From the NCBI GenBank assembly GCA_015039315.1, contig WIDE01000004.1:301936-365935 (forward strand): a stretch of 64,000 bases of DNA. The letters run 5' to 3'. The notes beneath the pieces are model-generated. The model did no database searches, had not been told where the DNA came from, and saw nothing but the letters and a program-made list of their open reading frames with translations. The translations under genes and the position numbers were made by a program. This document shows positions 57,761 to 64,000 of this stretch, piece after piece; the stretch's first letter is position 1; each line of letters starts with the position of its first letter. Source of the DNA: Clavulina sp. PMI_390. Its lineage: Eukaryota > Basidiomycota > Agaricomycetes > Cantharellales > Hydnaceae.

Positions 57761-57886
57761 TTACGTCAGGTGACGGGGTGGGTCCACATGACGAATTGTA
57801 CCAGACCCTCTAGGCTTCTTCGCCCGTCCAACCAAACAAACAATAGGGCGAAATAGAGCCAAACAGAGGGTCTGGGCACGAGACTA
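57761..57886 (-). repeat. Right terminal inverted repeat, 126 bp
   Basis: Inverted partner of 51703-51831. The inner 48 bases (57761-57808) are identical to the left copy; the outer part has a few substitutions and small indels. Confidence 0.92.
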
Positions 57887-57894
57887 TATCAGCC
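57887..57894 (+). repeat. Target site duplication, right copy (TATCAGCC)
   Basis: Identical to 51695-51702 and directly outside the right TIR. It lies 28 bp before the UPF2 start codon. Confidence 0.92.
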
Positions 57895-57921
57895 GTGGTC
57901 CATCCATATTCCGGGCGCTCT

Positions 57922-60900
57922 ATGGTAGCAACCACTGATGTTTCAAAGCATGATGATGAGTCTCAGCGGCGAGAACGGCGTCGTCAGTTGAGAAATCTCA
58001 ATGCTACAGCCCACTTGTCGAGTACGCGCGTGTCTGGACCCGATAAATAGACGCTAAAACGAGTTCATTTCATTCTTTATTCAAGATTCGGCTGGGGCCT
58101 TGGATTCTTCCCTCAAGCGCCATACCGCGTTGATTAAGCGTATGCGTCAGTCTATGGGGCTGGAGAATCGAGACCAGCTAATACGTGATATTGAGGGGCT
58201 GGCTCTAGAGAAATACCTGGAAGAGATCGTTTCAGCATCTGCAGAGGGATGCCTGCGTTGTAAAAGTGAAAAGGATAGCTGGGCCGCAGTTGAGGTCCGT
58301 GTAACTTGCCCGCAGCCGTTGACATTCCGCTGATTTCTTCCCAGGTTATTTCTACCTTGCACAGGCGATTCCCCGGAAGCTACACTCCCCCGCTGATAAA
58401 CTCCCTCTCTACGTCCCTTGCACCGACCCCTCGGTCTCAACTAGCATCCTTGTCTCCCGAACAAAGGGAGAAGGAAGAGTCTGCCCGAGTGACCCGCCAG
58501 CGGCCAATCCTTCGGGTTTGTTCCGAGCTTGCTCTTGTAGGACTCATATGCGATGGCCCGAATCGTAGTGGAGGGGAGTGGGTTATGAAGGCTATTAAGG
58601 ATCTGGTCTGTTCGTCTGCTGCTCAGTTACACTAGACGCTAACTGTTCAGGTTAGATATCCAACGACCCAACGCTATCTTCTCTTCCGCTCCTCTCTACA
58701 TTCTTGAAATCTTATGGCCGCCCGTTTCTTGGCCTGACACCCAGTAATGCTACGGATCAGCTGCCAGCCTCGACTGAGCCAGGGGAGCTGTCGGCTGCTA
58801 CCCAAAACCATCATGCTGCGAAGTCCGTCAAAGAGGAGGAAGAATTAGTAGAAAAGGATATTCGCGAGAAATTCAAGCGTATGTGTGATGGATATTTTGA
58901 GACAATATCTAGGCAGCTGGTGAAGGAGCATCTCGTAAGTTGTTCAACCGTGGCCTTGATCTCCAGTTTTTCACAAATCTGTAGCGACTACAAGAGCAAG
59001 ATCGCCGTAATCATGAGGCCTATATACGATCAGGCGAAATCTTCGAAGACCGTCAACAGGCTTATGAGAAGATGACAAAGAGCTATGAGAAGCTGTTGTC
59101 GAGCTGTCAAGTGTCAGTACATTAAGCTCTTTGTGGACTAATTGCTCTGAGCTCATAGTTCAAATAGATTATCAGATTTGCTTTCACTGCCTATGCCACA
59201 CCTGCCCACCATCGCTGAGCAAACAAGCTCCATCGGCGTTACAGATGGCTCTGGGTCAAAACCAGGTGATATCGATGAAATCACTGCTGTGGGGAAATGG
59301 GAGGATGAAGAGGAGCGTCGCTTCTATGAGGAAATACCAGATCTCAAAGAATTTGTCCCCAAGAGTGTTCTCGGTCTTGATGGAGGTACTGGGGATGACC
59401 ACTTACCCCAGAATGCTACCTCCGACGATGCTGAGAGTCGAAAACGCCAAGAAGCAGATGAGATCCAGCGACTCGAGTCTAAGATGGAAGAGCTGAAAGT
59501 TGATACTGCCGCAGATGACGAAGACGAGTAAGCAATCTTCCAGTCTCCGAAGCTTGCAACCTGTCACCTATCAAGATCCCGTTTACCTCTAGTGCTCCCA
59601 CCCCTGTGCCAACCCCTCCCCGCAGCCAGTCACCGACCACAGGAGCCGTTGGTCCGGGCCCCTCAGCCCTCCTTACCAATCTGCTCGCTCGTTTACCGGA
59701 CGCTACGAATCGTGCACTGACCGATCAAGCTGCCGTAGACTTTGCATTTCTCAACTCGAAAGCCGCTCGCAAGCGGCTTGTCAAGGTGAACTGTGACCTT
59801 CGCTTCCTGATCCTTTAGCGTACAGGGCTAATTCGGACCCATAGTTCCTCGGCCAAGTGCCGAAGAACCGCACTGACCTACTTCCACATTATTCACGACT
59901 TGTAGCAAGTCTGAACCGATACATGCCTGATGTTGGCACGGATCTCCTAGCTGTTGTAAGTCTAAAAACCGCATCCAAAAGATTTACTATCACTAATTCG
60001 GGGAGTGGTGGTTAGCTTGAAGAAGAATTCCGCTATCTGCAGAGAAAGAAAAATGTCGTTCGAGAATTTGCTGAGCAGCGATTGAAGGTAATGAGCATGC
60101 ACCCCCTAATTCCTTGCGCTAACTCGAAACCTATTCTGTAGAATGTGACGTTCTTGTCCGAGCTGACCAAGTTTGGAGTCGTCCCTCCCCATTTCATTCT
60201 ACACGTATTCAAAGTCTACCTCGATGAGTTCTCCGGCGTGAACATTGATAACACAGCAATGCTCCTCGAGAAATGTGGACGTTATCTCATGAGGACAGAG
60301 GAGACTACGGAGAAAATGGTCTTTCTGGTAAGATTGACGCTCGTCCATCCGACCCTGGCTAATAATGATACCTTCAGGTCGAGCTCATGCGTCGCAAGCA
60401 GAATGCCCAGCATCTCGATCAGCGACAAGTATTGGCACTTGAGAATGCTTATTATCAGGTGCGCAACTACTTCGTCCTCCATGCATGATTTCGACCCATT
60501 GATCCCTCTCTTTAGTGCAATCCTCCTGAACGCGGCCCACGACAGATCAAGGAGCGACCTGTGATGGAACAGTTCATTCGCCATCTAATGTCGGATGTTT
60601 TGTCAAAGAAAACCATCGATAAGGTACTCAAATTGCTTCGCAAGCTTGATTGGGATGATGCCGAGGTAAGCTTGCTTTGTCTGCCATACCCTGCGTCCCA
60701 ATTTAGACCGAAGATCCATCGCCCAGGTTGCTATTTACATCCGGAAGGCGTTCGTGAAGCCATGGAAGCTGAAGTACAACAACATCAGTTTGCTCGCAAT
60801 GCTGGCCTACGACCTCCAGCGATACCATTCAGAATTTGTTATTGGCGTGGTTGACCAAGTTTTCGAGGATATCCGACAAGGTCTTGAGGTGAGCTTAGTC

Positions 60901-62431
60901 AATATAGTGAATCGCCACCATCACTCAGGAATTTGGCTATCCAGCAAAATTTGTTCAAATATAATCAGCGTCGCGTGTCCACTGTCAAGTATCTGGGTGA
61001 ACTCTACATTTATCGCCTTATCAGCTCTTCGCACATCTTTGAGACCCTGTGGCTGCTGATGACATTCGGTCATTGTAAGCTGGTTCCCACCGCATTTGAC
61101 CCTAACCCAGCTAAACGCTTGCATAGCGGACGGCCGGCCAAATCCTGAGCAGCCGTCGCCTGTAGACTCGCCCGACGACTTCTTCCGTGTGCGCCTCGTC
61201 TGTGTGCTACTTGATGCGTGTGGGATGTGCTTCGATAGGGGCTCCCTCAAAAGGAAGCTTGACGACTTTTTGACTTTTTTCCAAGTAAGGCTTGGGGCAT
61301 TCATGAGGAGCGCATCATTAACTCCTCTGTGTTTAGTACTATGTCTTCTGCAAGGAGGAGCTTCCGATGGATATATCATTCATGATGTCTGACACCATCG
61401 AGGTGAGGCGATGAATGGAGTCCAATCCCGTGAAACATATGGCTCACCTTTCATCAGGCGCTCCGTCCCAAACTTGTCATGTTCAAAGATCTGGATGAGG
61501 CTGCCACTGCTGTGGATGAGATGATTGCGCTCGCGAAGAAAAATGGACCTCGTATGTATATTTCGAATCACAATACTGAAGGTAAAAGATTGCTTACACA
61601 GGATAACAGAAATCGAGAATGGTGATGACGAAGGCGACGACAGTGGGGACGAAGGCGGAGGGGATCGCTCTCGTGACCGACCCGATGATGATGATGAGGA
61701 CGGGGAAGAGGACGTGGTATGTGAATTCTATTCTCCTCGCTGATATTCTCTATTCAATGGACTCTGCATCAGGGCTCTCATTCATCGGGAGAAGAGCAGG
61801 ATGATGTGGCCGTAGTTAAGCTTTCAGAATCCGCGGTGCAAGGGCCATCGGCAGATGAAGAGGCGGATTTCGCAAAGGATCTGGCGAAAATGCTCTCTGA
61901 CACGTCTGACACGCGCAAGCTGGACAAAAGAAGTGCACTCTCTAATGTCGACCCCAGTTCCATCATTCGCCGGAAGAGAGTGGCAGACGGCGATGGAGAC
62001 GCTGACGGAGGCCACGACGAAGCTTCCCCAGCTCAAGGGCCAGGCTTGATGTCATTTACGTTGATCTCCCGTCGAGGCAACAAACAGCAGGTAAGTAATG
62101 ATGTTTCGCGTGATCAAGGTCGCCTCGCCTCTAACTCCTTTTTTTCTTCTATTTGACTGGGCTGTCAAGGCTCGCGAGCTTGGTATTCCTGAGACTTCGT
62201 CGCTCGCTGTCCACACTCGAACTGCACAACTTCAAGACAAGGTTGAACAACAGCAACTGAAGAAGATTGTGTTGGACTACGAACAGCGCGAAGGCGTGGA
62301 AGAGATGAGAGGTAAAGTGATCGCCACCAAGTAACATGTGATGCCTGCCAGTTGATATTCCTGTCATGCTAGCTCTTGAGGACACGCTCCGCAGCCGTGG
62401 CATGAAAGTCAAACACCAACATGGCCCTTAG
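57922..62431 (+). CDS. Nonsense-mediated mRNA decay factor Upf2 (Nmd2)
   Basis: Scaffold joining Upf1 and Upf3 in mRNA surveillance; cytoplasmic. The start MVATTDVSKHDDESQRRERR is at 57922; exon 1 ends at 58021 and the 64 nt intron joins to SAGALDSSLKRHTALIKRMR at 58086. Three MIF4G regions are visible. The first (LALEKYLEEIVSA...ALVGLICDG) ends before an acidic linker. The second contains NSKAARKRLVKFLGQ, LNRYMPDVGTDLLAVLEEEF and ILHVFKVYLDEFSGVNIDNT. The third contains WKLKYNNISLLAMLAYDLQR, VDQVFEDIRQGLE, VKYLGELYIYRLI and RLVCVLLDACGMCFDRGSLK. A strongly acidic stretch (DDDDEDGEED) and the C-terminal Upf1-binding helix (QQQLKKIVLDYEQREG) follow. The stop is at 62429-62431. It has about 17 short introns. 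The element sits 35 bp upstream of the ATG. Confidence 0.93.
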
Positions 62432-63056
62432 TTGCCATGCGACACTGTGGCCCCATCTGAACCATAGTGATACAGCCATGGTGGTGCGCGGATTTCCTCC
62501 GTTGCTCGGTTTCCGATCAGTGCCGCGCACTCGGCTGCTGAGGCCGCCCAGCGAGCTCCGCATCGCCCGTGTCTATGATGTAGCGCCCAGATCCTTGGCG
62601 AATGGTCTATGACGTGGGGCATTCACTTCGATCTTGGCTCAGGCTGTCTGAGGCTAGGGTGCCACTGCTGCGATGTCCCCAGTCGCTTTTTTCGTCGACA
62701 GCTTTTCATCATGTGAAGGTGATGTAGGTCGTTTCTTACGAATTCCTTTTCCTGTATTGTATATAGTTTGAGTAGGCTGTACTGTTCGAATTCCGTACCA
62801 CCAGTTTGTCCTTTTGCCGCAGGGTGTTGAATGCTGTTCCGTGGCGGTTGATGTGTGGGGCAAAAGCTTCCTCGGGGCCGGCATCCAACAAAAGTCGACG
62901 GCTGACGATGGGCGCTTCGTGGCCTAGCACACGACCCTTTGCTCGTGTTGGACGAGGGCACGATCCTTGGATATCCTCTGACGTCGCACGTTTGATTTGT
63001 TGCGAAACGTTTCTGCCCAGAGCCCCTTAGTGGCGCCAAGGAGGGGGTCATACTGA
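62432..63056. other. Intergenic, UPF2 3' end to DUF2235 gene promoter
   Basis: About 620 bp. A minus-strand frame (62623-63144) overlaps the start of the next gene and shows no family signal, so I read it as chance. Confidence 0.45.
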
Positions 63057-64000
63057 ATGAACCGCGTCCGAGGTTGGTTTTCTCAACCGTCATCTCCCTC
63101 CGCATCACAGGAGCCACTGGGCTCTCCAGTATTAGGGGCTTCACCGCCCCGTCCTCCGCCCTCGAATGGAAGTAGTATAAAACCTACTAGTGCCCCGTCG
63201 TCGGAGTCCAACTTGCGTCATTCCAGAATGCCTTCAAACGCTCTCGGCCTTTCTGGCACCAGCAATGGGCCAGCTGCACAATCGACATCTGGTGCTAGTG
63301 CATCGGATACCTCGAGTACCGCTCCCCCTTCTACTAAGAGCGACCAGCCCCAAAAGAAATCATCGTCCAAGCCAAGCAAACCCCCTACGACCAAGTCAAC
63401 CTTTCGTCAACGGCTGTCTTCTTTCACCTTTCGAGGCTCTTCAAATGGCACGAAACAGGCTCCTTCGAAATCATCGGCTGCGTCTGAGAGCCCAACGTCC
63501 AGCACGTCTGGAAAGAACGCGAAGCCTTCACATCTCCATGCCAAATCTGATCCCGTCATCGAGACTGTTCGTGCATCACCTGACGATCTTGAAGGTCCCT
63601 CTGTTGCGCGCGGCGTCCCTACTTCGCCGCCAGTGGACAAAGCACTAGAGACTGTGCGTGGTCGTCTTGGTCGTGGTCACCCCCAAGAGGTCACCGTGGG
63701 GTCGAGCCTAAGTCCCAATCATTCCCCTGCCCCTGCCTCGCCTCGCCTCCCTGAACGACAACGACTGCACTCCGCAAGAAGCTCCACATCTCCACTACCA
63801 GCCCGTGTCCAGCTTGAAGTGCCACGCGTCTCCAAAAGACTCATCGTATGCTGTGATGGGTATGTTCTATCGAGGTTCTCTTCTGGATGTTGCTTTACTC
63901 ATGTTGTTCATGTTCGCTCTGTATTCAGGACTTGGCAGGATGGCCGTTCAACAAATCGCAAATGGAAATACTCCAACATTCTCAAGCTATGTGCGTCATT
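63057..64000 (+). CDS. DUF2235 alpha/beta-hydrolase-like protein, 5' part
   Basis: Start MNRVRGWFSQPSSPSASQEP at 63057. The first 260 residues are Ser/Pro/Lys-rich and disordered, without membrane spans. The domain begins at VSKRLIVCCDG; an intron with GTATGT donor and CAG acceptor (about 63859-63929) joins it to TWQDGRSTNRKWKYSNILKL. The pattern (K)RLIVxxDGTWQD...SNILKL is the DUF2235 N-terminal signature. The family has an alpha/beta-hydrolase fold with a GFSRG nucleophile; bacterial relatives include Tle1-type phospholipases. The nucleophile lies beyond the window, so activity cannot be judged. The gene is cut by the right edge. Confidence 0.85.
   Translation, partial: MNRVRGWFSQPSSPSASQEPLGSPVLGASPPRPPPSNGSSIKPTSAPSSESNLRHSRMPSNALGLSGTSNGPAAQSTSGASASDTSSTAPPSTKSDQPQKKSSSKPSKPPTTKSTFRQRLSSFTFRGSSNGTKQAPSKSSAASESPTSSTSGKNAKPSHLHAKSDPVIETVRASPDDLEGPSVARGVPTSPPVDKALETVRGRLGRGHPQEVTVGSSLSPNHSPAPASPRLPERQRLHSARSSTSPLPARVQLEVPRVSKRLIVCCDGYVLSRFSSGCCFTHVVHVRSVFRTWQDGRSTNRKWKYSNILKLCAS

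Larger units (their letters stand above)
51703..57886 (+). mobile_element. 6184 bp TIR transposon carrying DUF6589-type and RecQ genes
   Basis: A complete element bounded by terminal inverted repeats (first bases TAGTCTCGT, last bases ACGAGACTA) and an 8 bp target duplication. It carries two convergent genes: a DUF6589-type protein (51867-54618, plus) and a RecQ-like helicase (54747-57684, minus), whose coding ends are 128 bp apart. Both reading frames are open and well spliced, and the duplication is perfect, so the insertion is probably recent. The empty-site sequence in copy 1 of the flanking duplication confirms the boundaries. An 8 bp duplication is also used by hAT and P elements, but no hAT or P transposase is present. 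The DUF6589 protein is the likely transposase by elimination. Confidence 0.88.
57685..57921. promoter_or_regulatory. Element right end acting between RecQ and UPF2 starts
   Basis: 237 bp separate the helicase ATG (minus) and the UPF2 ATG (plus). It contains the right TIR, the target duplication and only 27 bp of native UPF2 leader. Any UPF2 core promoter must now lie in element DNA or be lost; a bidirectional promoter is inferred. Confidence 0.5.

Noticed and set aside
51703..57886. Helitron, because a helicase is present
   Set aside because: Helitrons lack inverted repeats and target duplications and use a Rep-Pif1 fusion; here there are long TIRs, an 8 bp duplication and a RecQ-type helicase.
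51703..57886. hAT or P element, because the duplication is 8 bp
   Set aside because: Neither gene resembles a hAT or P transposase and the TIRs are much longer than hAT termini.
62623..63144. Minus-strand frame of 173 codons
   Set aside because: It overlaps the start of the DUF2235 gene on the other strand and has no domain or splice support.

Overview
This window is nuclear DNA of a filamentous basidiomycete, most likely an Agaricomycete; a Rhizoctonia/Ceratobasidium-like fungus is a guess. The genes are dense and carry many 48-110 nt GT-AG introns. Families such as the PalC-like BRO1 protein, the fungal DUF2235 protein, the SSU1-type exporter, fungal HSP12 and DUF6589 proteins all fit. One run of N (47238-47542) shows this is a draft assembly. 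Exon joins were worked out by hand from splice signals, reading frame and family similarity; spans are given where not every junction was solved.

Left third (1-28143): a SAM methyltransferase (cut by the left edge), a ZNHIT3-like zinc-finger protein, an unknown basic protein, a Fun30/SMARCAD1-type SNF2 remodeler, guanine deaminase, a family X DNA polymerase (lambda/IV type), HSP12, an ARFRP1/Arl3-type GTPase, a PH-domain coiled-coil protein, a large AlkB-like dioxygenase and an SSU1-like exporter. About 3 kb without a convincing gene follows.

Middle (31139-50780): a Ser/Thr-rich single-pass surface protein, a large Sec7/PH Arf-GEF, a DUF262 protein, a glutathione S-transferase, the cohesion factor Dcc1, a secreted SGNH/CE2-like esterase broken by the gap, and a PalC-like BRO1 protein.

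Right part (50781-64000): the RNase P/MRP subunit Rpr2/Rpp21 (minus) and the nonsense-mediated decay factor Upf2 (plus) were once divergent neighbours about 120 bp apart. A 114 bp tandem duplication and then a 6184 bp element (51703-57886) now separate them. The element has about 127 bp terminal inverted repeats, an 8 bp target duplication (TATCAGCC), and two convergent genes: a DUF6589-type protein and a RecQ-like helicase. This complete two-gene mobile unit is the most interesting object here. I infer that the DUF6589 protein is its transposase. A DUF2235 hydrolase runs off the right edge.

Most genes look like ordinary housekeeping or accessory fungal genes with no cluster logic. The exception is the element, whose two genes probably act together and whose insertion must have changed transcription of RPR2 and UPF2.
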